DNA from: Thiomonas intermedia
GTDB lineage: Bacteria; Pseudomonadota; Gammaproteobacteria; Burkholderiales; Burkholderiaceae_C
DNA: 64,000 bases
Assembly: GCF_002028405.1 (NCBI RefSeq)
Contig: NZ_CP020046.1
Coordinates: forward strand, 2,728,001 to 2,792,000
Direction: 5' to 3'
The position numbers were made by a program, and so were the translations under genes. This document shows, piece by piece, positions 28,393 to 39,971 of this stretch. The notes under the pieces were generated by a model. It was given only the letters and a program-made list of their open reading frames with translations. It was not told the DNA's origin and ran no database searches. Positions within the stretch are counted from its first letter, which is position 1. Every line of letters begins with the position of its first letter.

Positions 28393-29496
28393 TCAGTCAA
28401 AAACTGGTGTTTCCACACCCAGTACCTTGTGCAGTTTGGGGCTTGTGGTGGTGTACTGCAGGTGGATTTTCTTCTCCGGGAAAATGAAGGGGGCTGCGCC
28501 GAAAGCGGCCAGCGCGGCCTCGTGAAAGCCGGAGAGAATGAGTTTTTTCTTGCCCGGGTAGGTGTTGATGTCGCCCACCGCGAAAATGCCGGGAATGCTG
28601 GTCTGGAACTTCTCGGTATCCACCACGAGCTGCTTGCGTTCGATGTCCAGTCCCCATTCGGCGATCGGTCCGAGCTTGGGCGACAGGCCAAAGAAGACCA
28701 GCAAGAGGTCCAGCGGGAGGCGGCGGGTAATGCCGTCGTTGCCTGTGACCTTGATCATGTGCAGCCGTCCCTCGGCGTTCTCCTCGTAGCCGCTGACCTG
28801 ACCGACGAGGAACTGCATTTCGTGTTGCTCGCATAGGGCATGCATCTGCGCGACAGATGCGGGGGCGGCGCGAAAGCCATCGCGACGATGGATCAGGGTC
28901 ACGCTCTCGGGCTTGTTTTCTGCGGACTGCACGAAGTGCAGGGCCCAGTCGAGCGCGGAGTCGCCTCCACCGACGATGACGAGATTCTTGTCGGCGAACT
29001 GGGCCGGGTTGCGGACCCGGTAGAACAGCTGGCTGCCTTCGAACTTGTCCAGGCCGTCCACTTTCAAGGTACGAGGCTGGAAGGATCCCACCCCGGCGGC
29101 GATGAAGGCTGTCTTGGTGAGCAGACGAGTGGATTGGGTCGTTTCGATCAGGAAGCGGCCATCCGGCTGGGGCTCCAGTGCGGTGACTTCCTGTCCGAGG
29201 TGAAAAGTGGCGCCGAAGGGTTCGATTTGCTTGAGCAGGTTGTCGGTCAATTCCTGCCCGGTGCAGACCGGGACGGCCGGAATGTCGTAGATCGGCTTGT
29301 CCGGGTAGAGCTCAACGCATTGCCCGCCGGGATAGGCCAGCGTGTCGATGACGTGGGTTTTGATCTCAAGCAGTCCGAGCTCAAAGACCTGGAACAGTCC
29401 GACCGGCCCGGCGCCGATGATCACGGCGTCGGTTTCGATGATGTCGGTGGCGACGGATGCGGCCGACGCGGCAGTGGAGGCGTTGGACATGTCCAT
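28393..29496 (-). CDS. Ferredoxin--NADP reductase (thioredoxin-reductase-like type)
   Basis: A 367-residue flavoprotein with an FAD-binding motif [18 protein letters not shown] near residue 25 and an NADPH-binding motif [18 protein letters not shown] near residue 175. It lacks the redox CxxC of thioredoxin reductase, which identifies it as the ferredoxin/flavodoxin-NADP reductase type. [32 protein letters not shown] near the end binds FAD. The start ATG at 29496 (MDMSNAS) or the second at 29490 is possible. The 7Fe ferredoxin gene lies immediately upstream on the same strand, 58 bp away, and is a plausible partner. Confidence 0.9.
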   Translation of the reverse strand: MDMSNASTAASAASVATDIIETDAVIIGAGPVGLFQVFELGLLEIKTHVIDTLAYPGGQCVELYPDKPIYDIPAVPVCTGQELTDNLLKQIEPFGATFHLGQEVTALEPQPDGRFLIETTQSTRLLTKTAFIAAGVGSFQPRTLKVDGLDKFEGSQLFYRVRNPAQFADKNLVIVGGGDSALDWALHFVQSAENKPESVTLIHRRDGFRAAPASVAQMHALCEQHEMQFLVGQVSGYEENAEGRLHMIKVTGNDGITRRLPLDLLLVFFGLSPKLGPIAEWGLDIERKQLVVDTEKFQTSIPGIFAVGDINTYPGKKKLILSGFHEAALAAFGAAPFIFPEKKIHLQYTTTSPKLHKVLGVETPVFD

Positions 29497-29554
29497 GCGG
29501 ATGTTGGGTGAAAGATGTGAGGGGCCGCCTTCGGTAGCGGCGCGGATGCGCGTT

Positions 29555-29878
29555 TCAGCGCTGCAGATACTGCAACTTGTTCGGCTGGTCCTTCCACTCG
29601 TCGGCGTCATCGGGAGCGGCCCTGCGCTTGGTGATGCTGGGCCATTGCCGTGACAACTCGGCATTGAGCTTGATGAAGGCTTGTTGATCGCCGGGCACAT
29701 CTTCCTCGGCGTAGATGGCATTGGCCGGGCACTCCGGAACACACACGGCGCAATCAATGCATTCGTCCGGATCGATGGTGAGGAAATTGGGACCTTCGCG
29801 GAAACAGTCCACCGGGCAGACGTCGACACAGTCGGTGTATTTGCAGCGAATGCAGTTCTCAGTTACGACGAAAGTCAT
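29555..29878 (-). CDS. fdxA: 7Fe ferredoxin FdxA
   Basis: A 107-residue ferredoxin with two cluster-binding motifs. Cys9, Cys17 and Cys50 with the remaining cysteines of [17 protein letters not shown] would hold one 3Fe-4S and one 4Fe-4S cluster; the second motif is [11 protein letters not shown] (Cys40, 43, 46, 50). The long C-terminal tail after IYAEEDVP is typical of the proteobacterial FdxA type. It carries electrons and is likely co-transcribed with the ferredoxin-NADP reductase downstream. Confidence 0.95.
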   Translation of the reverse strand: MTFVVTENCIRCKYTDCVDVCPVDCFREGPNFLTIDPDECIDCAVCVPECPANAIYAEEDVPGDQQAFIKLNAELSRQWPSITKRRAAPDDADEWKDQPNKLQYLQR

Positions 29879-30026
29879 GTGCGGAATCGATTCTGTAAAA
29901 GCCCAGAATTTTAACTGGCACCGGATGACGCAGTCTGCATCAGGTCAAAGCCGCATGTCGCCACAGGCGCGTCCAGAAAAAAACCACCGCCCCGACGCGC
30001 GGATGGCGGTGGTTGGTCGCGTCAGC

Positions 30027-30497
30027 TCAGGGTTTGCTCGGCGCGGGCGTTTTGACCAGACCCGAGGATGTGGTGGCAGTCGCCGGTTTGCCGAAGCGCT
30101 GCCACAGCTCGAAGCCGATCATGCCTGCAAACATACTGCTGAAAAACAGCCACTCCTGCCAGGTGGAAGCGGCCAGCGACGCCAGCGATGGCCCAGGACA
30201 CAGGCCCGTCATGCCCCAGCCGATACCAAAGATCGCGCTGCCTGCGATCAGTTTGCCATTGATGCCCCGAGTGGAGGGAAAGGCGATTTTCTCGCCCATG
30301 AGGGACTGGGAGCGCCGCTGCGCCATTTGCATCGGCACCAGGGCGACCAGGACGGCGGTGATCATGACCAGGATCAGACTGGGGTCCCAGGGGCCGGCAA
30401 TGTCGAGAAAGGCGATGACCTTGGCCGGGTCGGTCATGCCCGATACGAGCAGGCCGATGCCGAATACGACGCCACTGATGAAAGCGAGAATCTTCAT
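30027..30497 (-). CDS. YeeE/YedE family sulfur-transport membrane protein (second half)
   Basis: A 156-residue membrane protein with four hydrophobic segments. It has the family Cys motif in GMTGLCPGPSLASLA. Together with the gene three bases upstream, it makes a split YeeE/YedE (DUF395) transporter, the family that moves thiosulfate or other reduced sulfur species. It is in line with the upstream YeeE and the BigR-like regulator, whose homologues in Xylella control exactly such genes. The C-terminal ~20 residues are Thr/Ser/Pro-rich. Confidence 0.88.
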   Translation of the reverse strand: MKILAFISGVVFGIGLLVSGMTDPAKVIAFLDIAGPWDPSLILVMITAVLVALVPMQMAQRRSQSLMGEKIAFPSTRGINGKLIAGSAIFGIGWGMTGLCPGPSLASLAASTWQEWLFFSSMFAGMIGFELWQRFGKPATATTSSGLVKTPAPSKP

Positions 30498-30500
30498 GGC

Positions 30501-30950
30501 TCAGGCTCCTCCCAGAAGGTGGCGCATGACGAAGGTGGTCGCCATGCCCATGCCGATGAAGGTGCCCACGGCTGCCATCGAGCGCGGAGAGAACCGCGAG
30601 AGTCCACAGACCCCATGGCCGCTGGCACAGCCCGAACCCAGTCGGGTGCCGAAGCCGACGATCAGTCCGCCGATCGCGATCACGGGCCAGGACTCGCCAT
30701 AGTGAGCGCCCGGTATGGGGCGAAACATCACCCAGATGAACGAGGCGGCGATCAAACCGCCCAGAAACCACAGACGCCAGGCCGTCGGTCGTTTGCCCTG
30801 CATGGCCTCGTTGATGGCGCCGCCGAAAATGCCGCTGATCCCTGCGATCTTGCCGCCGCCCAGCGCCATGGCACCGGCGGCAGCCCCGATCATGGCACCG
30901 CCGAGAATGGCAGTAGCCGGGGTGAAATGGGTCCAATCGATGTGGAACAT
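30501..30950 (-). CDS. YeeE/YedE family sulfur-transport membrane protein (first half)
   Basis: A 149-residue membrane protein with about four hydrophobic segments. The conserved motif GFGTRLGSGCASGHGVCGLSR contains the cysteines thought to handle sulfur in this family. The start ATG at 30950 has GGAGAGAC upstream. It is followed by its partner after only three bases and preceded by the BigR-like gene, forming one operon on the minus strand. Confidence 0.88.
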   Translation of the reverse strand: MFHIDWTHFTPATAILGGAMIGAAAGAMALGGGKIAGISGIFGGAINEAMQGKRPTAWRLWFLGGLIAASFIWVMFRPIPGAHYGESWPVIAIGGLIVGFGTRLGSGCASGHGVCGLSRFSPRSMAAVGTFIGMGMATTFVMRHLLGGA

Positions 30951-31065
30951 CTGTCTCTCCTTCGTGACATGGCATGTTGTCTCTGGTTTTATTGACGCCA
31001 GCCAGTTTTCTGGTCAGGCCGCCTGCCGTACCGCCGCGACATGCAAGCGCGGCGGCACTCATTGC

Positions 31066-31410
31066 TCATTTGCCTGGCGGCTCGTCGCCTCCGTGGCAGT
31101 AAATCTGATACAGCGTCATCAGCACGGCGCTTGCTGCCGGACTGGCCAGGCTGTAATACACACGCTTGCCATCTCGACGGGTTTTCACCAGGCCCTGGGC
31201 TCGCAACACGGTGAGCTGCTGCGAAAGGGTGGGCTGGCCCACGTCGCAGGCAGCCTCGAGATCGCTCACACAGATCTCGCCGCGGTTGATCTGGCACAAA
31301 ATGAGCAGACGGTCAGGATTGCCCAGTGTTTTCAACAGGGCGCCGGCCTGTTCCGAGTTGCGGCGCATGGCTTCGACGCTGGGAATTTCAGATTCTTGTG
31401 CGCTTGTCAT
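31066..31410 (-). CDS. bigR: ArsR-family sulfide/persulfide-responsive regulator (BigR/SqrR-like)
   Basis: A 114-residue winged-helix repressor. The recognition helix is in VGQPTLSQQLTVLRAQGLVKTRRDGKRVYYSL. Cys47 and Cys105, placed as in BigR and SqrR where they form a disulfide or polysulfide bridge in response to sulfide, are present, plus Cys39 and Cys55. It lies between the divergent persulfide dioxygenase gene and the YeeE pair, the gene set that BigR controls in Xylella and Agrobacterium. A fitting operator is seen at 31445-31470. Confidence 0.88.
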   Translation of the reverse strand: MTSAQESEIPSVEAMRRNSEQAGALLKTLGNPDRLLILCQINRGEICVSDLEAACDVGQPTLSQQLTVLRAQGLVKTRRDGKRVYYSLASPAASAVLMTLYQIYCHGGDEPPGK

Positions 31411-31444
31411 TGACTTGGCTCAATCAGGTAACTCCTAATGGAAA

Positions 31445-31470
31445 AACAATATATTCTTTTCTATAGTGTT
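31445..31470. promoter_or_regulatory. Putative BigR operator in the divergent promoter
   Basis: The 26 bases read AACA-N-TATA-N8-TATA-N-TGTT, a dyad that is symmetric in every specified position and AT-rich against a GC-rich background. It sits 35 bp upstream of the regulator and 33 bp upstream of the dioxygenase, where binding would repress both. Confidence 0.75.
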
Positions 31471-31502
31471 CCTGCAACGCATAACGCCTAGGAGATACCC
31501 GT

Positions 31503-32369
31503 ATGAGTACGCAGTCCCCCATCGTCCAGAGCTGGTTTCACGCACCGACCTTCACCGCGACTCACTGCATCATCGATCCGGAAACCCGTCACTGCGCGAT
31601 TCTCGACAGCGTGCTCGACTTCGACTACGCCTCGGGCCGCACCAAGACCGATTTCGCCGACAAGGTCGCCGCTTTCGTGCGCGAACAGGGTCTCACGGTG
31701 GACTGGCTGCTCGAAAGCCACGCCCACGCCGATCATCTGTCGGCCGCGCCGTATCTCAAAAAGCTGTTCGGCGGCAAGGTCGCGATCGGCGAGCACATCC
31801 AGGATGTGCAGAAAGTGTTCAGCCAGGTCTTCAACGACAGCTCGATGCCCACGGATGGCTCACCCTTCGACCATCTGTTCAAGGATGGCGAGGCCTTCGC
31901 CATCGGCAAATTGCAGGCTCGTGTGATGCACACGCCCGGCCATACGCCGGCCTGTGTCAGCTATCTGGTGGGCGACTGTGCGTTCGTGGGCGACACGCTG
32001 TTCATGCCCGATTACGGCACGGCCCGATGCGACTTCCCCGGGGGAGACGCGCATGTGCTCTTCCAGTCGGTGCACAAGCTCTACAGCCTGCCCCCACAAA
32101 CCAAACTCTACCTTTGCCACGACTACATGCCCGGCGGACGCGAGCCGATCTGGCAAACCACGGTGCAGGCCGAGCGCGAGGGCAACGTCCAGCTCAATGC
32201 CCAGACCTCCGAGGACGATTTTGTGGCGTTCCGCAAGAAGCGCGATGCCACGCTGAACATGCCCGCGCTCATCTTGCCCTCGGTGCAGATCAATGTCCGC
32301 GCAGGCGAGATGCCCAAGGCCGAGGCCAACGGCGTGAGCTACCTCAAGGTGCCCGTGAACGCGCTGTAA
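31503..32369 (+). CDS. blh: Persulfide dioxygenase-like metallo-beta-lactamase-fold protein (Blh/ETHE1)
   Basis: A 288-residue metallo-hydrolase. The iron/zinc motif HAHADH occurs in LLESHAHADHLSAAPYL, with further ligands in HTPGHTPACVS and FVGDTLFMPDYGTARCDFPG. The last fits the ETHE1/Blh subgroup, which oxidises glutathione persulfide to sulfite. The ATG at 31503 has AGGAGATA upstream. Divergent placement from the BigR-like repressor matches the bigR-blh locus described in Xylella. Rhodanese and quinone-dependent sulfide oxidation genes are not in the window. Confidence 0.9.
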   Translation: MSTQSPIVQSWFHAPTFTATHCIIDPETRHCAILDSVLDFDYASGRTKTDFADKVAAFVREQGLTVDWLLESHAHADHLSAAPYLKKLFGGKVAIGEHIQDVQKVFSQVFNDSSMPTDGSPFDHLFKDGEAFAIGKLQARVMHTPGHTPACVSYLVGDCAFVGDTLFMPDYGTARCDFPGGDAHVLFQSVHKLYSLPPQTKLYLCHDYMPGGREPIWQTTVQAEREGNVQLNAQTSEDDFVAFRKKRDATLNMPALILPSVQINVRAGEMPKAEANGVSYLKVPVNAL

Positions 32370-32435
32370 GCGCCGCCGCAAGCGCCCAGTGGCGACTGCC
32401 GGGCAGCTGGTTAGACTGCAGGTTTTTTGCCTGCC

Positions 32436-34841
32436 ATGACCGTTGCCGACACCGCCTCACCGAATCCGTTTACCCAACCGCAGGTCGCCGCGCGGCGGGT
32501 GTTGCAGGCGCTCAGCGCCGAACTGCAGCTCCCGGCCTCGCAGATTCAGGCAGCGATCGAGCTGATGGACGGTGGCGCCACCGTCCCCTTCATCGCCCGT
32601 TCTCGCAAGGAAGTGACGGGCGGTATGAGCGACGACCACCTGCGCACGTTGGAGGAGCGCCTGCTCTATCTGCGTGAACTCGAAGATCGACGCGCGGTGG
32701 TGCTGCAGTCCATCGCCGAGCAGGGCAAGCTCACCCCGGCGTTGCAGGCTGCCATCAACGCGACCGGGCAGAAGCAGGAACTCGAAGACCTCTACCTGCC
32801 CTACAAGCCTCGCCGCGTCACCCGGGCGCAGAAGGCGAGAGAGGCCGGCCTGGAGCCCCTCGCCGACTTGCTGTGGCAGCAGCCGCAGACCGATCCCCTT
32901 CAGGAGGCGGCAGCGTACGTCCGTCCCCAGCAGAGCAACGACGTGGCCGACACCTCCACGCCCCAGGCCTGCCTCGACGGTGCACGCGACATCCTCAGCG
33001 AACGCTGGGCCGAAGACCCGGCCGTGGTCGCCCCCATGCGCGAATGGCTCTGGCAGACCGGCCACCTGATCAGCCAGGTGCGCGCTGGAAAAGAACAGGA
33101 AGGCGCCAAGTTCCGCGACTACTTCGACTACGCCGAGCCGCTGGACAAGGTGCCTTCGCACCGCGCTCTGGCGGTCTTGCGCGGGCGGGCGCAGGACATG
33201 CTCGATGCTCGCATCGACCTGCCTCCCCCTCCCGAGGGCAGTGCAGCTCCCGCGCTGATTGCCCTGGCCGAGGGGCGCCTTGCCCTGCTGCTGCGGTGGA
33301 GCCATCAGGGGCGTGCAGCAGACGACTGGTTGCGCCGGGTGCTCCAGTGGACCTGGAAGGTGAAGCTCTCGCTGACGCTCGAGCGCGAGCTGCTGTCGCG
33401 TCTGCGAGAGCAGGCGGAGGCCGTCGCCATCGACGTGTTCGGCGCGAACCTGCGCGACCTGCTGCTCGCCGCGCCTGCCGGGCCCAAGGTCGTCATGGGG
33501 CTGGATCCCGGCATCCGCACCGGGGTGAAAGTCGCCCTGGTCGATGTCACCGGAAAGCTGCTGGAGACCGCCACCGTCTACCCCTTCGAACCGCGCCGGG
33601 ATGTGCAGGGTGCCTTGGCCACGCTGTCGGCGCTGGTCAGCCGTCATGGCGTGCAACTCATCGCCATCGGCAACGGCACGGCGAGCCGCGAGACCGATCT
33701 GCTTGCCGCCGAGCTGCTGCGCCACGCCAACCAGCCCGGCCTGGCCAAGCTCACGGTGAGCGAGGCCGGCGCCTCGGTGTATTCCGCCAGCAGTCTGGCG
33801 AGCCGCGAGTTTCCCGATCTGGACGTGAGCCTGCGCGGGGCCGTGTCCATCGCCCGTCGGGTGCAGGACCCGCTGGCCGAACTGGTGAAGATCGACCCCA
33901 AGAGCATCGGCGTGGGCCAGTACCAGCATGACGTGAACCAGGCCGCGCTGTCGCGCAAGCTTGATGCCATCGTCGAAGACTGCGTGAACGCCGTGGGCGT
34001 GGACCTCAACACCGCCTCGGCGCCGCTGCTTGCCCGCGTGGCGGGGTTGAGCGGACGCATCGCCGAGCAGATCGTGCTGCACCGCGACCAGGCCGGCGCC
34101 TTTGCAAGCCGCGAGGCGCTCAAGGCGGTGCGCGGCCTCGGCGATAAGACCTTCGAGCAGGCCGCGGGTTTTCTGCGCATCAACGGCGGCGACAATCCGC
34201 TCGACCGCACGGGCGTGCACCCGGAAAGCTATCCGTTGGTCGAGAGGCTGCTGGCGGCGGCCGGGCGCCCCATCGACGCCCTGATGGGACAGCGCGAAGC
34301 CCTCGCCAGACTTCACCCCGAACAGTTCGTGGACGATCGCTTTGGCGCATTCACCGTGCGCGACGTGCTGGCCGAGCTGGAGAAGCCCGGTCGCGATCCG
34401 CGTCCCGAGTTCCGCACGGCCAGGCTGCTCGACGGGGTGCACGACCTCAAACAACTGGAGCCCGGCATGCAGCTTGAAGGCACGGTCACCAACGTCACCG
34501 CCTTTGGCGCCTTCGTCGATCTGGGCGTGCATCAGGACGGCCTGGTGCATGTCTCGCAAATGGCGCAGCGCTTCGTGAACGACGCCCGCGAAGTGGTCAA
34601 GACCGGCGACATCGTCAAGGTTCGCGTGGTCGAGGTCGATGTGGCCCGCAAGCGCATCGCGCTGTCCATGCGTCCCGCCGACCCCGCCCGGGATGCGCCA
34701 CTGGCGCCGGGCGGATCGGGCCTGCCCGCACGTCCCCGCGATCGCCAGGAGGGCGGCCGAGCGGGACATTCGCGCACGGCCACCGCATCCGCCTCGCAGA
34801 ACACCGCCATGGCGGCGGCGTTTGCCAAGCTCAAACGCTGA
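32436..34841 (+). CDS. tex: Transcription accessory protein Tex
   Basis: An 801-residue nucleic-acid-binding protein. It has the N-terminal Tex domain (VPFIARSRKEVTGGMSDDHL), a YqgF/RNase H-like domain around VMGLDPGIRTGVKVALVD, a helix-hairpin-helix region (NTASAPLLARVAGLSGRIA) and a C-terminal S1 RNA-binding domain (GTVTNVTAFGAFVDLGVHQDGLVHVSQM). A low-complexity tail follows. The ATG at 32436 is preferred over an in-frame TTG nine bases upstream. A very long antisense frame covers this gene but is only a high-GC shadow. Confidence 0.95.
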   Translation: MTVADTASPNPFTQPQVAARRVLQALSAELQLPASQIQAAIELMDGGATVPFIARSRKEVTGGMSDDHLRTLEERLLYLRELEDRRAVVLQSIAEQGKLTPALQAAINATGQKQELEDLYLPYKPRRVTRAQKAREAGLEPLADLLWQQPQTDPLQEAAAYVRPQQSNDVADTSTPQACLDGARDILSERWAEDPAVVAPMREWLWQTGHLISQVRAGKEQEGAKFRDYFDYAEPLDKVPSHRALAVLRGRAQDMLDARIDLPPPPEGSAAPALIALAEGRLALLLRWSHQGRAADDWLRRVLQWTWKVKLSLTLERELLSRLREQAEAVAIDVFGANLRDLLLAAPAGPKVVMGLDPGIRTGVKVALVDVTGKLLETATVYPFEPRRDVQGALATLSALVSRHGVQLIAIGNGTASRETDLLAAELLRHANQPGLAKLTVSEAGASVYSASSLASREFPDLDVSLRGAVSIARRVQDPLAELVKIDPKSIGVGQYQHDVNQAALSRKLDAIVEDCVNAVGVDLNTASAPLLARVAGLSGRIAEQIVLHRDQAGAFASREALKAVRGLGDKTFEQAAGFLRINGGDNPLDRTGVHPESYPLVERLLAAAGRPIDALMGQREALARLHPEQFVDDRFGAFTVRDVLAELEKPGRDPRPEFRTARLLDGVHDLKQLEPGMQLEGTVTNVTAFGAFVDLGVHQDGLVHVSQMAQRFVNDAREVVKTGDIVKVRVVEVDVARKRIALSMRPADPARDAPLAPGGSGLPARPRDRQEGGRAGHSRTATASASQNTAMAAAFAKLKR

Positions 34842-34888
34842 AAATCGGGCGACTCCTCTCGCCGCGCCACGGAACCAACACGACCGCG

Positions 34889-34917
34889 CTTGAAAATCCA
34901 CCTGAAAAGCCGTATCT
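34889..34917 (+). promoter_or_regulatory. Putative sigma-32 heat-shock promoter of clpB
   Basis: CTTGAAA at 34889-34895, a 14-bp spacer, then CCGTATCT at 34910-34917, against the sigma-32 consensus CTTGAAA / CCCCATNT. It would start transcription about 20 bases before the clpB ATG, just clear of the ribosome site GGAGGAA. Confidence 0.7.
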
Positions 34918-34944
34918 ATGCGGCAGTTCAGGACGGAGGAATCC

Positions 34945-37530
<2,586 letters not shown>

Positions 37531-37606
37531 AGCGGGGGGAGCTTGTGGACATTTCAGCCATGCCCTAAAAATTCACAAGCTCAAAGGGGCTTGACCCTTC
37601 AGCCCT

Positions 37607-38566
37607 TCATCCTTTCAGCCACTTGAGAAAGTCGGCGTACTGCTTGGGGTCGCCGTCGATCCAGCCGGGAATGTGTAGCGCCTTGTTCACCGCGGCCGTC
37701 GAGGGGCTCATCAGCGCGCTGCGTGCATCGGCAATCTCTTGCAGGGGCACGTCCGGAGCGGCCACCAAGGCCCAGAAAGGCATGGGGCGATGCGCCAGCA
37801 CGATGCCGCCTTGCGCGGCCCAGGCCTTGGCCACGACCGGCGTGACCACCCCGACTGCCGCCACATGCATGTCGCGCATCAGCCCGACCACCGCGTTCTG
37901 CGTCTGTACCCTCGCAATGTGCTGGGGGATCGCCCCGTGCTCACGCCAGATTTTTTGCGCGATGAGATCGACCAGACTGCCTTCCTTCGGCGCGAGCATG
38001 ACCGCAGACGGGGATTGCCAGACCTGATCGGGCGTCACGCAGGTTTGCGCGGGGTGGGTTCCCATATCGAGGATGCTCAGGGAGTTGCCGCCGAGCAGCA
38101 CCTTGCCCGGCTGGCCCGGGCAGGACGGGGCGATCAGATCGGTGCCGAAGTGAATCGTGTCCTCGCCCACGGCGACCAGATGCCATCCCTTGCCCAGCAA
38201 AGCGGCAGTGAGGTTGGGGGGCTTGACGAAGGCATAACGGAAGGAAAGCGCTTCATTGCCGCCGGTCGGCTGGGTCTTGGCGAGGTTGAAGCCGCTTTCC
38301 CAGATGATTTTGCGGTGAACGGCATTGCCGAGCAGGGACGAGAGCGCCTGTGCCGCAACGTACTGATCCTGCTGGTTGCCCACGGCCAGACCGAAGTTCA
38401 GTCCCAGAAGCGCGTTTGGCTGGGCGGCCGCGGTTGCGCTCTTGTCGGCTGCGGCGTGTGCGGCGAAAGGCAGAATCAGGCTGGCCAGAAGACAGGCAAG
38501 CAAGCCCCTGGCAAGGGCGATGCGGCGCCATGGCCTATCGGCGCATCGGGGTTTGAAGTCCAACAT
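37607..38566 (-). CDS. PhnD-like periplasmic substrate-binding protein
   Basis: A 319-residue secreted protein with a signal peptide (basic start, then LLACLLASLILPFAAHAAA). The mature part resembles the PhnD/phosphate-phosphonate binding superfamily (PF12974 type): GLAVGNQQDQYVAAQALSSL near the start, and TPDQVWQSPSAVMLAP and NAVVGLMRDMHVAAVGVV later. No ABC permease or ATPase lies beside it, so it may act as a solitary binding or sensory protein. It is divergent from the first SCO gene. The ligand is unknown. Confidence 0.65.
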   Translation of the reverse strand: MLDFKPRCADRPWRRIALARGLLACLLASLILPFAAHAAADKSATAAAQPNALLGLNFGLAVGNQQDQYVAAQALSSLLGNAVHRKIIWESGFNLAKTQPTGGNEALSFRYAFVKPPNLTAALLGKGWHLVAVGEDTIHFGTDLIAPSCPGQPGKVLLGGNSLSILDMGTHPAQTCVTPDQVWQSPSAVMLAPKEGSLVDLIAQKIWREHGAIPQHIARVQTQNAVVGLMRDMHVAAVGVVTPVVAKAWAAQGGIVLAHRPMPFWALVAAPDVPLQEIADARSALMSPSTAAVNKALHIPGWIDGDPKQYADFLKWLKG

Positions 38567-38773
38567 GAAGGTGTCCCAGGAAGTGAGTATCGAGTATCGG
38601 AAGATGGAGTGTCATCCTCCACGCTTTCAATTTACATTTGACCCTAAAGCCTGCCGAGCGGGTTTTCCTCAAGCGAGACAAAGTGTGAGTGTTGTGTCGG
38701 TCGGCAAGTCTGATGAACCAATCCGTCACGGCTGGCTCCCTTTTTGTATCACTCAAGCATTCAGGAGGACGGC

Positions 38774-39397
38774 TTGTACCGTTTGTCATTGGCAGGGCTG
38801 GCTTTGACGCTGGCCCTGGCGGGCTGTGCCCCGCAGGAGCAGCAGCAGAAGTGGGCGATGGACTACATCGGGCCGAAAATCATGCTGCCGCTGCAGTTCA
38901 CGAACATCACATCGAGCAGCGGCCAGCCCGAGTCTTCCAAGGACTTTCTCGGCAAGGTGGTGGTGCTGTATTTCGGCTACACGCACTGCCCGGACGTCTG
39001 CCCGACCACGATGGCGCATCTGGCCCGGGCCGAGCAGTTGCTGGGGCCTCGGGCCAAGGATGTGCAGGTGATCTTCGTGACCGTCGATCCCAAGCGCGAC
39101 ACGCCCAAGGTGCTCGACGCCTATGTGCATGCCTTCATGTCCAGTGCCATCGGGCTCAGTGGCACGGTGGCGCAGACCAAGACCCTGGCCGATCGCTACC
39201 ACGTCAACTATTCCTACGGCAAGCCCGACGCGCATGGCAACTATGTGGTCAATCACAGTGCCGCGATCTATGTGTTCGGGCCGCACGGCAAGGGCCGTCT
39301 GATCGGCACCGAACTCACGCCGCCAGAAGGCATCGCCCATGACGTGCGCCAGCTTCTGGCCGACGCCAACGAGAGCTGGTGGCAGAAGCTGGTTTGA
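38774..39397 (+). CDS. SCO1/SenC-family copper chaperone (lipoprotein), copy 1
   Basis: Begins at TTG 38774, which is preceded by a textbook AGGAGG five bases upstream; this start yields the clean lipoprotein signal MYRLSLAGLALTLALAGC. The upstream ATG at 38744 would bury it. The mature 190-residue domain has the copper-binding CxxxC in YTHCPDVCPTTM and the distal His in NHSAAIYVFGP. SCO proteins load copper into the CuA or related centre of terminal oxidases from the periplasmic side. Confidence 0.9.
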   Translation: MYRLSLAGLALTLALAGCAPQEQQQKWAMDYIGPKIMLPLQFTNITSSSGQPESSKDFLGKVVVLYFGYTHCPDVCPTTMAHLARAEQLLGPRAKDVQVIFVTVDPKRDTPKVLDAYVHAFMSSAIGLSGTVAQTKTLADRYHVNYSYGKPDAHGNYVVNHSAAIYVFGPHGKGRLIGTELTPPEGIAHDVRQLLADANESWWQKLV

Positions 39398-39413
39398 CTG
39401 CGCTTGATTGGCC

Positions 39414-39659
39414 TTAGCCGCTGCGTGCAAACCCCTTGACCTGCAAGGCACGGTGCGTGTCGTTGACCACCATCACGCGCTGTCCGGGCGACAGGGCGGT
39501 GAGGGGCAGGGCGTGGTGATCCAGCGCAGCGAAATGCAGCACGTTGATGGCCACGAGGGGCAGCCTTGGTGCGCTGGCGGCATGCACGGTGAGTGCCGCG
39601 GTGACCAGCGTCGTGACGGCGCCTGCCAGGAGGGCTTTGAACAAGGTGGGTCGGGACAT
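39414..39659 (-). CDS. Small exported protein of unknown function (81 aa)
   Basis: Starts at ATG 39659 with GGAG seven bases upstream and a convincing signal peptide (MSRPTLFKALLAGAVTTLVT, ending VHAASA). The mature ~50 residues contain His-rich NVLHFAALDHHALPLT and end QVKGFARSG. It lies antiparallel between two SCO genes. The histidines and position make a metal-related role conceivable, but that is speculation. Confidence 0.55.
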   Translation of the reverse strand: MSRPTLFKALLAGAVTTLVTAALTVHAASAPRLPLVAINVLHFAALDHHALPLTALSPGQRVMVVNDTHRALQVKGFARSG

Positions 39660-39971
39660 GGCGCACTCCACGAACGGTGTGAGAACGGTTTGGATCTGGG
39701 CGATCGTGATAGGTTGCGCGCTGTCTCGTAAAGAGTTGTGACGCCCAGGAGACTTCGGGCTTGAGGATCGCGGGCTGCAAAAGGGCTGTGAGGCACCCTG
39801 AGCCAGCGGCTTCAGCCCCTAACGTCCATGAGGTGGCAAATCCACCGCAGCATGGCATCGCCCCCCTTTGCGCTTTCCCCGCCCCACAAGTCCCACAAGG
39901 CCCTGGGCCCGCTGGGACACGGCACAATCTACCTTTGTCTGATGCGACCGACGTTTTCTGCGAAACCCACC

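Noticed and set aside
37539-37580. Inverted repeat GAGCTTGTG...CACAAGCTC after clpB
   Set aside because: Nine-bp arms with a loop of about 24 bases and no T-run; too weak to call a terminator.
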